DNA of 44,053 nucleotides from Treponema sp. (GTDB taxonomy: Bacteria; Spirochaetota; Spirochaetia; Treponematales; Breznakiellaceae): NCBI GenBank assembly GCA_031278715.1, contig JAITJW010000013.1:1-44053 (forward strand), in the 5' to 3' direction. The notes under the pieces are model-generated. The model made no database searches, was not told the origin of the DNA, and saw only the letters and a program-made list of their open reading frames with translations. A program made the translations under genes and the position numbers. Shown one piece after another: positions 16,284-23,685 of this stretch (position 1 is the stretch's first letter; each line of letters starts with the position of its first letter).

Positions 16284-17246
16284 CTATTCGGATTCGGCAA
16301 CGAATACCTTCGTTGCCCGGAAACGCGGAGCCGCCGCGATTTTTGACTGTTCCTCGTCTTCTTCCTGGTAGAATTTAACCTTCATGCCCGGTTTCAGATC
16401 GTTAAAGTCGGCGTTTTCCACCGTGCTGAAGTGGAAAAAGATATTATTGCGGCTTCTGTCTTCAATAAAGCCGTAGCCGTCTTTCAGGTTGAGTATTGTT
16501 GAATAGCGGATGTCTCCGCTGCCGGTGTTCTGCTGCGTGGAATTCGCTTCGTTGATCTGTTTATTGCCTATAATATCATTGATGGAGACAAGGTGATCCC
16601 GGTCCATAACAAAGAGGTTTCTGATGAATTCGTCGGGATGTTTGTCTTCGATAATCTGCGTCATGTGGACCGGGTAGTACACCTCTTCCAGCAGCGCCTG
16701 TGAAGTACGGGTACTTTCCAGCCTTCCGCTTTCACTGTAATAATCGAAGTCCCAGCTGATAAGCATCACATGGGTTCCCAGAGTGTTGAGTTTGCGGACC
16801 AGGGGAACATAGTCCCCGTCACAAACTACCAGTACGATAATGTCAAAATGTTTGTACATGGTCATTTCGTAGGCTTCCAGGGCAAGCCACACGTCAATAC
16901 CCTTTTCCTGCAGAGTATTGTTGGGCCCGTTCCGCAGGGGCAGGTAATGGGTGATAATATTTTCCCGCATCAGAATGTCTTCAAATATCCGTTCACTCTG
17001 TACTTTTTCTCCCATTTCTCTGGCAGAAGACCGGCCCTTAAAATAATGGGCGTCTACGATCTGACATTGCTTAAAATTGGTACCGCTTATTTTGGCCGCC
17101 TCGTTCCGGATAAAATCGTGCAGACCGGAAATACTTATCCGCGCTTTTCTGGGATGTTCATATTTGTAATAGTTGCTTACCTTGTAAAAATAATATCCAT
17201 CATAAAAAATGCCAATTCGAACCAGATTAGTTAATGTAGTGTTCAT
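16284..17246 (-). CDS. NYN-domain (PIN-like) RNase with C-terminal cold-shock domain
   Basis: 320 residues. N-terminal NYN/LabA-like nuclease fold: RIGIFYDGYYFY carries the first acidic residue, KGIDVWLALEAYE the second, and VVCDGDYVPLVRKL the third, a complete set of metal-binding acids. The C-terminal ~75 residues form an OB/cold-shock domain with RNP1-like KDGYGFIED and RNP2-like NIFFHFS. The pairing suggests an RNA-binding endoribonuclease or RNA-quality-control protein in the cytoplasm. ATG at 17246; no strong ribosome binding site. Convergent with the lipoprotein gene. Confidence 0.88.
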   Translation of the reverse strand: MNTTLTNLVRIGIFYDGYYFYKVSNYYKYEHPRKARISISGLHDFIRNEAAKISGTNFKQCQIVDAHYFKGRSSAREMGEKVQSERIFEDILMRENIITHYLPLRNGPNNTLQEKGIDVWLALEAYEMTMYKHFDIIVLVVCDGDYVPLVRKLNTLGTHVMLISWDFDYYSESGRLESTRTSQALLEEVYYPVHMTQIIEDKHPDEFIRNLFVMDRDHLVSINDIIGNKQINEANSTQQNTGSGDIRYSTILNLKDGYGFIEDRSRNNIFFHFSTVENADFNDLKPGMKVKFYQEEDEEQSKIAAAPRFRATKVFVAESE

Positions 17247-17304
17247 ATTCCAATATTATATCAATGATACATAAATCCGCAAGATGGGCAGCCGTAAAAT
17301 ATTC

Positions 17305-17362
17305 CCGGCCATCCGGCCATCCGGCAACCGGAATCCGGCAGCCGGAATCCGGCAGCCGGAAC
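17305..17362. repeat. Intergenic short tandem repeats, 8-bp and 14-bp units
   Basis: Two CCGGCCAT units (17305-17320) are followed by three 14-bp units (17321-17334, 17335-17348, 17349-17362) of CCGGCAGCCGGAAT type. Each unit can fold on itself through CCGG steps. The 199-base stretch 17247-17445 holds this and the tRNA promoter; I see no gene in it. Confidence 0.9.
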
Positions 17363-17403
17363 AACTCCCGGTTCCGGGAAAGGCAAGAACGCCCCCAAGC
17401 CAC

Positions 17404-17432
17404 TTGCTAATCCGTGTTTTTTCGGGTATCTA
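17404..17432 (+). promoter_or_regulatory. Likely promoter of tRNA-Thr
   Basis: TTGCTA (17404-17409) and TATCTA (17427-17432) are 17 bases apart and end 13 bases before the mature tRNA. Spacing and position fit a sigma-70 promoter with a short leader. Confidence 0.45.
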
Positions 17433-17445
17433 TAGGAAGTTGCCT

Positions 17446-17518
<73 letters not shown>

Positions 17519-17660
17519 TTCTCGGTACGGCTTTTGCGGCTTCCATCGTAAAAGGGTCCCGGCGCCTGGTGCGCTTTTCGTATACCATCCTCAAAAATCG
17601 CCGTAAGGTAATTTTTACCCCTGCGCCCGGCATGGGGCGTAACCTGGTGGTGAAAGTCCG

Positions 17661-17689
17661 CTGGCAGCCTGTTGGCAACAGGCTGCCAG
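17661..17689. terminator. Perfect 14-bp hairpin, likely two-way terminator
   Basis: CTGGCAGCCTGTTG (17661-17674) and its exact complement (17676-17689) have one base between them; physically the loop would be larger. It lies between tRNA-Thr and the convergent AMMECR1 gene, whose stop is at 17691. Both arms are copies of AACAGGCTGCCAG. No T run follows. The rest of 17519-17690 holds no gene I can support. Confidence 0.75.
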
Positions 17690-17690
17690 G

Positions 17691-18269
17691 CTATTCCCCG
17701 AAGACTTCTGCGGTGAAGGTGAAAAGCCGGGCTCCCGGAGCTTCGTAGGAACGGGGGGGAAGTCCCGCTTTGACGCAGATGTAGTCCAGGTATTCGTCCA
17801 AATTCCAGCCCTGTTCCACCGGTACCTGGGGGAGCAGTACGCCGCTTTTGCCCCGGTGGATAAGGAACAGGCCGTGAACGCCTACCCGTAACTGCCGGGG
17901 ATCGGCGCAGGGTTCCATAGGGGAGAGGACGGATATTTCGATGGAACAATGGGGAAGTTCCTCCGCGCTGAGGGGCGGAAACCGGGGATCCCCGAAAGCC
18001 GCCTCCTGCGCCATGATCTGTACCGTTTTTTCCAGAGGCCAGGCGGCGCTCATCCTGCCGATGCAGCCCCGGAGTCTGCGTCCTGCCGGGGTGTCGCTGT
18101 GCAGAGTTACGAAGGCCCCGCAGGGCCGGTCCAGAACGGAGGGTTCCCGGTTCAGGGTGTTTGGGTCCCGCCGGTACTGCGGCGGCCGGTTTTCCAGTTT
18201 TGCGGTGATGCTTTCCCGCGCGTCCGCCAGCAGTATCTGTTGTTCTTCCGGGCTTGGGGCGAATTCCAT
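17691..18269 (-). CDS. AMMECR1-domain protein
   Basis: 192 residues from ATG 18269 (MEFAPSPEEQ). The frame stays open upstream to 18578, but that part overlaps the divergent mscS gene and is unlike the family, so it is not counted. AMMECR1 core: LRGCIGRM (family signature LRGCIG), AFGDPRFPPL, IEISVLSP and LPQVPVEQGW. Bacterial AMMECR1 proteins are often linked to the Memo/MEMO1 dioxygenase-like family and to radical-SAM proteins, neither of which is nearby. Function not established. No clear ribosome binding site. Confidence 0.9.
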   Translation of the reverse strand: MEFAPSPEEQQILLADARESITAKLENRPPQYRRDPNTLNREPSVLDRPCGAFVTLHSDTPAGRRLRGCIGRMSAAWPLEKTVQIMAQEAAFGDPRFPPLSAEELPHCSIEISVLSPMEPCADPRQLRVGVHGLFLIHRGKSGVLLPQVPVEQGWNLDEYLDYICVKAGLPPRSYEAPGARLFTFTAEVFGE

Positions 18270-18319
18270 AGAACCAGTATAAGTCCGAAACGGGGAAATG
18301 CAACGTCTGTCCCCTGATG

Positions 18320-18337
18320 GTCCGTCAGGAGACGGAC
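18320..18337. other. Seven-bp perfect stem-loop upstream of mscS
   Basis: GTCCGTC and GACGGAC separated by AGGA, in the 211-base gap between the divergent AMMECR1 and mscS genes. Could be a leader hairpin or operator. I see no convincing promoter pair next to it. Confidence 0.35.
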
Positions 18338-18480
18338 ACAGGGCCGGCGCATTTACGGTACAAGGGGGATATGCCGTATACAGCGTCGATGACCGGAACC
18401 GGCGCTGCAAACCGGATCTTCGCTTGCGGTTTGTGGTGAATTGTATGGTGTTAGGCGATCCTGTGTTGTAGCCTGGAGAT

Positions 18481-19359
18481 ATGAACGAAATAGGTTCGGT
18501 TTTGGCATGGTTCCGGGGGACCGACAACGGGACCTTTTTTGAACTGATTAAGGACTTGGCTGTCGCGGCGCTTATCATTGTCCTGGCCCTTGTTTTGAAC
18601 CGGCTGACCCGGCGGCTTATCAGGAAGACCGCCCGGAATCCGCTACCGGGTACGACGGCCAGTACGCCGGGGGGCTTCCCCCTGAACGATACGGTGAGTT
18701 CTGTTCTGAGCCGGGTTCTGCGTTACGGGATCTTTATTATCGCGGGGATCATGATCCTTACGATTTTTGGGGTGAACACTACCAGCCTGGTGGCGGTGCT
18801 GGGGGCCGCAGGGGTGGCGGTTGGCCTGGCCCTGAAGGATACTCTGGGGAATATCGCCGCGGGGATCATCATCCTGTTCCTGGGCAGTTACTACCGGGGG
18901 GAGTACATCGAATTTGGTTCCTACAGCGGCACGGTGCGGAGCATTACCCTTTTTACTACCATTCTGGAAACTCCCGACGGGCTGTACGTCTCCGCCCCCA
19001 ATTCCAGTATCTGGAGCGGGCCGCTGAAAAACTACAGCCGCAACGGACGGCGCCGGCTTGACCTGGCGGTGGGGATTGCCTATTCGGATTCTATTGATAC
19101 GGCCTTTAGGGTGATGGAGGATATTATCACTGGGGAGGGCCGTTTTTTTAAGGAACCGGTTCCCCAGGTTCTGGTCCAGTCCCTGGGGGAAAGCTCGGTG
19201 ACTATTGTGCTGCGGGCCTGGACTTCTGCCGCCGATTACTGGGATGTCTATTGGGACCTGATGCGGGATATTAAGGCGAAGATCGAGGGGGCGGGGCTCC
19301 ACATCCCCTTCCCCCAGCGGGATCTGCATGTTATCAGCCTGCCGGAACGGCTGCCCTGA
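18481..19359 (+). CDS. MscS-family mechanosensitive channel
   Basis: 292 residues, the size of E. coli MscS. Inner-membrane channel expected to open under membrane tension and release solutes on osmotic downshock. TM1 ~24-42 (LAVAALIIVLALVL), TM2 ~77-97 (YGIFIIAGIMILTIFG), TM3/pore helix with the Gly/Ala-rich LVAVLGAAGVAVGLALKD, followed by the beta domain FGSYSGTVRSITLFTTILET and a cytosolic C-terminal alpha/beta domain. TM1 is followed by basic residues, as in other MscS proteins. Start ATG follows CCTGGAGAT. Convergent with gatB, 10 bases apart. Confidence 0.93.
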   Translation: MNEIGSVLAWFRGTDNGTFFELIKDLAVAALIIVLALVLNRLTRRLIRKTARNPLPGTTASTPGGFPLNDTVSSVLSRVLRYGIFIIAGIMILTIFGVNTTSLVAVLGAAGVAVGLALKDTLGNIAAGIIILFLGSYYRGEYIEFGSYSGTVRSITLFTTILETPDGLYVSAPNSSIWSGPLKNYSRNGRRRLDLAVGIAYSDSIDTAFRVMEDIITGEGRFFKEPVPQVLVQSLGESSVTIVLRAWTSAADYWDVYWDLMRDIKAKIEGAGLHIPFPQRDLHVISLPERLP

Positions 19360-19369
19360 ATACCGGGGC

Positions 19370-20857
19370 TTATGAATCGATAAGGGCGGCGATCTGGGCC
19401 CCGGCGATTCCGGGATCCGCCCGGCCGCCGGTTTGTTCCAGGACTTTTCCCACGAGGAAGGCGGCCAGGGTTCCCCGGCGTTTGCCGTTCCCCCCGGCGG
19501 CCGCTTCCCGTGCTTCCTCCAGGGCCTTGCCCTCCAGGGTTTCCACGGTTTTTACGGCTTCCGCTATTTTTACGGGGTCCGAGAGGATCTCCCAGCCCCG
19601 GTCCCGGACAATGTCCGCCGGGTCCCGGTCTTCCGCGATGGACGCTTCCAGGGTCCGTTTGGCGATTTTTACCGATACAAGGCCGGATTCCTCAAGTCCT
19701 GTCAGGGAGGCAAGGCGGGCAGGACTGAAGTTCAGGCTGGCGATACCGGCCAGGCCAAGGCCCTCTTTGTTGAGGATGTGTTTGATGTCCTGCAGGATAC
19801 GGTTGGCGATTTTTCCCGCGACCGCTTTCGGGTCGAGGCCCTGCGCGGCTGTGAGTCTGAGGGCTTCCTCAAAATAATCGGCCCCTTCTTTTTCTTCACA
19901 GACCAATTCCGCCTGTTCCCTGGAAAGGTCGTAGTCATTTTCTATACGCCGGGAACGGGGCAGGGGGAGTTCCACCAGGGATCGCTCTACGGATTTGAGG
20001 AACTCTTCGTCCGGGCAGAAAACCGGAATGTCGGGTTCCGGGAAGTAGCGGTAATCCTGGGCGTTTTCTTTTTGCCGCATGGGTTCGGTCTGGTCCCGGT
20101 TTTCGTTCCACAGCCGGGTTTCCTGGATCACGGTTTTTCCCGCGTCCAGAAGTTCCCCCTGGCGTTTTATTTCGTGGTTCAGGGCCAGGCGCACAAAACG
20201 GGAGGAGTTGAGGTTTTTGATCTCCACTTTTTTCCCCAGGCCCCGGCCGGGGAGGTTGATGGACACGTTGGCGTCCGCCCGCAGGCTTCCCTCCTCCATG
20301 TTGCCGTCGCAGACCCCCAGGTAGCGGACCACACGGCGGAGCTGCTGAATAAAGAGTTCTGCCTCTTCCCCGGTTTCCATGTCCGGCTGGGTAACGATTT
20401 CCAGCAGGGACACCCCGGCCCGGTTGTAGTCCAGGAGGGATACGGCGCCGGTATGGATCATCTTGCCCGCGTCTTCTTCCAGATGACATTCCTTGATCCG
20501 TACCTGTTTTTTAATGTTCCGTCCGCCTGTTTTGCCCTCCAGCTCTACCCAGCCCTCCTGTCCCAGGGGGGAGGCGAACTGGGAGATCTGGTAATTTTTC
20601 GGCATGTCGGGGTAGAAGTACTGTTTCCGCTCAAACCAGGTTTTTTCGGGGATCCGGCAGTTCAGGGCACGGGCCACCATGCAGCCCATCCTCATGGCTT
20701 CGATGTTCAGGCTGGGGAGGACTCCCGGATAGCCCATGCAGACCGGACACACGTTGGTGTTCGGTTCGTCCCCGAAGGCGGAGCGGCAGCCGCAGAATAC
20801 CTTGGTCCTGGTTAAGAGGTGGATGTGAATCTCCAGGCCGATAAAAGACTGGTACAT
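19370..20857 (-). CDS. gatB: Asp-tRNA(Asn)/Glu-tRNA(Gln) amidotransferase subunit B
   Basis: 495 residues, the normal length. GatB holds the kinase and tRNA-binding part of GatCAB, which phosphorylates the mischarged amino acid and amidates it with ammonia from GatA. N-terminal GLEIHIHLLTRTKVFCGC, the family start, with FGDEPNTNVCPVCMGYPG carrying the zinc cysteines; later GSLRADANVSI and DYRYFPEPD. C-terminal YqeY-like tail domain. ATG at 20857 with GGAG upstream. It starts 2 bases after the gatA stop and ends the gatC-gatA-gatB operon. Unlike gatA and gatC it carries no repeat insertion. Confidence 0.97.
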   Translation of the reverse strand: MYQSFIGLEIHIHLLTRTKVFCGCRSAFGDEPNTNVCPVCMGYPGVLPSLNIEAMRMGCMVARALNCRIPEKTWFERKQYFYPDMPKNYQISQFASPLGQEGWVELEGKTGGRNIKKQVRIKECHLEEDAGKMIHTGAVSLLDYNRAGVSLLEIVTQPDMETGEEAELFIQQLRRVVRYLGVCDGNMEEGSLRADANVSINLPGRGLGKKVEIKNLNSSRFVRLALNHEIKRQGELLDAGKTVIQETRLWNENRDQTEPMRQKENAQDYRYFPEPDIPVFCPDEEFLKSVERSLVELPLPRSRRIENDYDLSREQAELVCEEKEGADYFEEALRLTAAQGLDPKAVAGKIANRILQDIKHILNKEGLGLAGIASLNFSPARLASLTGLEESGLVSVKIAKRTLEASIAEDRDPADIVRDRGWEILSDPVKIAEAVKTVETLEGKALEEAREAAAGGNGKRRGTLAAFLVGKVLEQTGGRADPGIAGAQIAALIDS

Positions 20858-20859
20858 GG

Positions 20860-22551
20860 TTAACTCCAGAAAGAGCGGTAACCCGCCGGATGGGGAACGG
20901 GGTGTTTGGTTTCCCAGTCCCCGGCAATATCCAACAGGGTCCCCTCCGCGAAGGCCCGGCCGATAAGCTGGACCCCAACGGGGAGTCCCCCTTCTACGGC
21001 GGCGGGGAAGGACAGGGCGGGGAGGCCCGCCAGGTTTGCGCAGCAGGTGTAGAGGTCCGCGGCTTTTTGGGCAAAGGGGGAGAGGGAACTGGCACCCCGG
21101 CCAAAGGCCCTGGTGGGGAATACCGGGAGGAGGATGGCGTCACAGGGGGCCGCCGCACGGTAATCGCCGTCTCCCAGGAGGCTTTCAAAATCTTTCCGTA
21201 TGGCCGAGCGGATCCGCTGGGCCCGCAGGTAGTAGCGGTCCTGAAAGCCGGAACGGAGTACGAAGGTCCCCAGCAGGATCCGCAGCTTTACTTCCGGCCC
21301 AAAACCCGCTTCCCTGGTCTTGTCGATAAGTTCATCGGGATTCTCCGCCCATTCCGGCCGGGCCCCGTAACGGACGCCGTCAAAGCGGGCCAGGTTGGCG
21401 CTGGCCTCCGCGGTGGCGATGGTGTAGTACGCGGGAACTCCGTATTTCAGGCTGGGGAGTTCCACCTCCACCAGGCGGTAGCCAAGTTCCGCAAAGCCCG
21501 CCCTGGCGGACTCAAAGGCCCGGCGTACCTCCGGTTCCAGTTCCGCCGCCTGGGCCGCGACCCCCAGGGCCGCCCCGGCGGTTTCCGGGCTTTCGCGGTC
21601 CTCTGCGGTACGTCCCCCTGCGGAGGGGGAGGCTGTGGAGCGTTCCTCCTGGGCGGCCAGGGCAATGGCCCGTGCCACCGCCTCCGGGGAGAGAACCCCG
21701 ATGGTCCTTGCCCTGGGGGGATTGAAGAGGGGCGGCGCCGCCTCCGGGGCGTTCCGGCTGGTCTGATCCAGGGGGTCCGCCCCCCGGATTACGGCGAACA
21801 CGTCCCGGCAGCGGCCGGCTGAATCCGAAAGGATGCCGATCCCTTCAAGACTGGAGGCGTAGGCCACCAGGCCGAAACGGGACACGGCCCCGTAGGTGGG
21901 TTTAAGCCCCAGGACCCCGCAGAAGGCCGCGGGCTGCCGCACCGAACCCCCGGTATCGGATCCCAGGGCAAAGGGTACCAGCCCCGCTGCTACCGCGGCC
22001 GCCGAGCCCCCGGAAGACCCCCCCGGTACCCGTGTGGTATCCCAGGGGTTGTTTGTCCGCTTGATGCCGGAGTTGTCGGTGGAGGAACCCATGCCGAACT
22101 CGTCCAGGTTGGTTTTCCCCACCGGCGCCGCCCCGGCATCCAGGAGTTTTTTTACCGCCGTGGCGGTGTAGGGGGCTTTGAGCTGTTCCAGCAGTTTGGA
22201 TCCGCAGCTAAGGGAAAAGCCCTTGACCGCGATGTTGTCTTTTACCGCAAAGGGCAAACCTTTTAAGTTTGCCCAGGGCAAACCTGTTAAGTTTGCCCAG
22301 GGCAAACCTGTTAAGGCTGCCTTGGGTAAATCCTTTAAGGCTGCCTTGGGCAGATCTGAAATGTCTGGTCGATCACGGTCCGTGGTCCGGGCCGGGTCTG
22401 TGGTCCGGGCGGGATCCGCTGAATCCGCGGCACCATCCCCGGTCCGGCCGTAATTTTCCGCCCGCCGGGGGTCAAATTCAATAAAAGCCCCGATTTTCTC
22501 TTCCCATTGGGCAACGTAGGATAGATAGTCCTGGGGCGCTTTGAATGACAT
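20860..22551 (-). CDS. gatA: Asp/Glu-tRNA amidotransferase subunit A with repeat insertions
   Basis: 563 residues against ~485 normally. Amidase-signature glutaminase supplying ammonia to GatB. Catalytic triad complete: Lys104 (FAVKDN), cis-Ser179 (PGGSSGGS) and Ser203 (DTGGSVRQP), each displaced by the same 25 residues from S. aureus GatA (79, 154, 178). The extra length has two parts: residues ~46-98, made of DPARTT and LPKAALTG/LPWANLKG repeats (an 18-bp and a 24-bp minisatellite) directly before the conserved LPFAVKDN; and a low-complexity insert around residues ~300-335 (QEERSTASPSAGGRTAEDRE). Both stay in frame. GAGGAACCC precedes the ATG. Expected to be functional. Confidence 0.95.
   Translation of the reverse strand: MSFKAPQDYLSYVAQWEEKIGAFIEFDPRRAENYGRTGDGAADSADPARTTDPARTTDRDRPDISDLPKAALKDLPKAALTGLPWANLTGLPWANLKGLPFAVKDNIAVKGFSLSCGSKLLEQLKAPYTATAVKKLLDAGAAPVGKTNLDEFGMGSSTDNSGIKRTNNPWDTTRVPGGSSGGSAAAVAAGLVPFALGSDTGGSVRQPAAFCGVLGLKPTYGAVSRFGLVAYASSLEGIGILSDSAGRCRDVFAVIRGADPLDQTSRNAPEAAPPLFNPPRARTIGVLSPEAVARAIALAAQEERSTASPSAGGRTAEDRESPETAGAALGVAAQAAELEPEVRRAFESARAGFAELGYRLVEVELPSLKYGVPAYYTIATAEASANLARFDGVRYGARPEWAENPDELIDKTREAGFGPEVKLRILLGTFVLRSGFQDRYYLRAQRIRSAIRKDFESLLGDGDYRAAAPCDAILLPVFPTRAFGRGASSLSPFAQKAADLYTCCANLAGLPALSFPAAVEGGLPVGVQLIGRAFAEGTLLDIAGDWETKHPVPHPAGYRSFWS
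22252..22416. repeat. 24-bp minisatellite (plus 18-bp pair) inside gatA
   Basis: Four clear 24-bp units at 22252-22275, 22276-22299, 22300-22323 and 22324-22347 plus a degraded fifth to 22371. Units 1-2 have GGGCAAAC and GTTTGCCC at their ends, so each can form an 8-bp hairpin. Two 18-bp units follow at 22381-22398 and 22399-22416. All are in frame and encode LPWANLTG-like and DPARTT-like peptides. Confidence 0.95.
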
Positions 22552-22612
22552 GGGTTCCTCGCTTTGAACTTCCGTTGGGGTTTGTCTCCGCTACAACGTT
22601 TTCATGGGGCTT

Positions 22613-23017
22613 TTACAGGACATTGGGCACTACCACAAAGCGGCCGTCCCGTTCGCCGGCGCTGTCGAGCATCTGTTCGGCGGTCTGTGCCCTGCTAGCG
22701 GCCCCATTCCCCTTGTCCGCTGCCCCATCAGCCCTGAACCAGAGGGAGTCGACGATCCGGGCCACGGCGGAGATCCCCGCCGCGTGTGTTTCCGTTACCG
22801 GAATTTCCGTTGCCGGAATTTCCGTTACCGGAAATTCTGTTGCCGGACTTTTCGGTAACGGGGTTCCCAGGGCGGGGGGCGTTTCCCGATCCGCTACCTG
22901 CATGGCGGTAAAAAAGCCCAGCATCTCTTCAAAAGCCGCAAACGCGCCGGAAAGCTCCTCATCGCCCAGATTCAAGTGGGCCAGGGCGGCGGTTTCCCTT
23001 AAATCCTCAATGTTCAT
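22613..23017 (-). CDS. gatC: Asp/Glu-tRNA amidotransferase subunit C with repeat insertion
   Basis: 134 residues against ~95-100 normally. GatC is the small belt protein that wraps GatA and GatB. N-terminal half MNIEDLRETAALAHLNLGDE and EEMLGFFTAMQ match GatC, and the C-terminal part (RIVDSLWFRAD then MLDSAGERDGRFVVVPNVL, the usual ending with R-x(2)-FVVP) is present. Between them sits a ~25-residue insertion of five PVTEI/PATEI-type units encoded by a 15-bp repeat, followed by Ala-rich sequence. GGAGAAGCC precedes the ATG. First gene of the operon, 61 bases upstream of gatA. Confidence 0.93.
   Translation of the reverse strand: MNIEDLRETAALAHLNLGDEELSGAFAAFEEMLGFFTAMQVADRETPPALGTPLPKSPATEFPVTEIPATEIPVTETHAAGISAVARIVDSLWFRADGAADKGNGAASRAQTAEQMLDSAGERDGRFVVVPNVL
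22789..22863. repeat. 15-bp minisatellite inside gatC
   Basis: Units of TTTCCGTTACCGGAA at 22789-22803, 22804-22818 and 22819-22833, with degraded units to 22848 and 22863. Each unit has TTCCG...CGGAA ends that can pair. In frame, encoding PVTEI/PATEI peptides on the minus strand. Confidence 0.95.
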
Positions 23018-23032
23018 GGCTTCTCCAAGTGC

Positions 23033-23045
23033 AACAGGCTGTCAG
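23033..23045 (+). repeat. Copy of the dispersed motif AACAGGCTGTCAG
   Basis: Match to AACAGGCTGYYAG 15 bases upstream of gatC in the 241-base divergent gap (23018-23258). The gap otherwise shows no gene; AT-rich stretches near 23180-23230 could hold the promoters. Confidence 0.55.
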
Positions 23046-23258
23046 ACCGATCTTGGCACGGGCCCTTGTTCATGTCAAGGCCGCGTTGCCTCACGTTACA
23101 TCTAACCATAGCGCGCAGGCCCGGTGTCCCATTGCCTTAATACGCCGGCCTTGGTACGGAAAGGAGGCAGGGCGGTATTTTGATAACGATTCCATTTTTT
23201 CATGAGAAACCAATAGCGTAAAAAATCAAACTGCGGGATATTTGTGGAGACCAGGGTG

Positions 23259-23639
23259 ATGAATCACACTAATTCCGGCATGAAAACCGCGAAAAAGGCC
23301 CCTGACGGGCAGGAAATACGACGTATGCTTGCCCAAAACCTTAAACGTCTGCGGGAACTGCAGAATGTTTCCCAGCTTGAACTTTCGGCGATGACCGGGC
23401 TTACCCACAATTTTATCAACGATATCGAGAATTGTAAGAAATGGGTCTCCGCCGATACGCTGGCCAAACTTGCCGCCGCGCTGCACGCGCAGCCTTTCCA
23501 GTTTTTTCTGTCAGAACTTACCCCGGATGAGGCGGGCGGGGCGGCCTTGGGCGTGTACCGGGAGGACTTTGTCGATGTGTTTCAGAAGGTGGTTTCCGAC
23601 TGGATGAACTCCTACCTGTCTAAAAAGGGCAAAAAATAG
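23259..23639 (+). CDS. XRE-family helix-turn-helix regulator
   Basis: About 126 residues from ATG 23259; a GTG at 23244 would add five. The Cro/C1-type helix-turn-helix occupies residues ~25-80: LKRLRELQNVSQLELSAMTG, then THNFINDIENCKKWVSADTLAKLA, the usual five-helix order. A C-terminal segment (EDFVDVFQKVVSDWMNSYL) may mediate dimerisation. It is divergent from gatCAB and 46 bases upstream of aspS, so regulation of one or both is plausible but not shown. The HTH call is firm; target unknown. Confidence 0.88.
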   Translation: MNHTNSGMKTAKKAPDGQEIRRMLAQNLKRLRELQNVSQLELSAMTGLTHNFINDIENCKKWVSADTLAKLAAALHAQPFQFFLSELTPDEAGGAALGVYREDFVDVFQKVVSDWMNSYLSKKGKK

Positions 23640-23685
23640 GAAAGGCCGGGGACAAGGCCGCACAAAAGCGGTAAACTGAGCTTCT

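Noticed and set aside
18270-18578. N-terminal extension of the AMMECR1 protein
   Set aside because: The extra 103 codons overlap the divergent mscS start and do not resemble the family; the core begins at 18269.
20860-22551. gatA as a pseudogene because of its inserts
   Set aside because: All inserts are in frame and the Lys-Ser-Ser triad and flanking blocks are intact.
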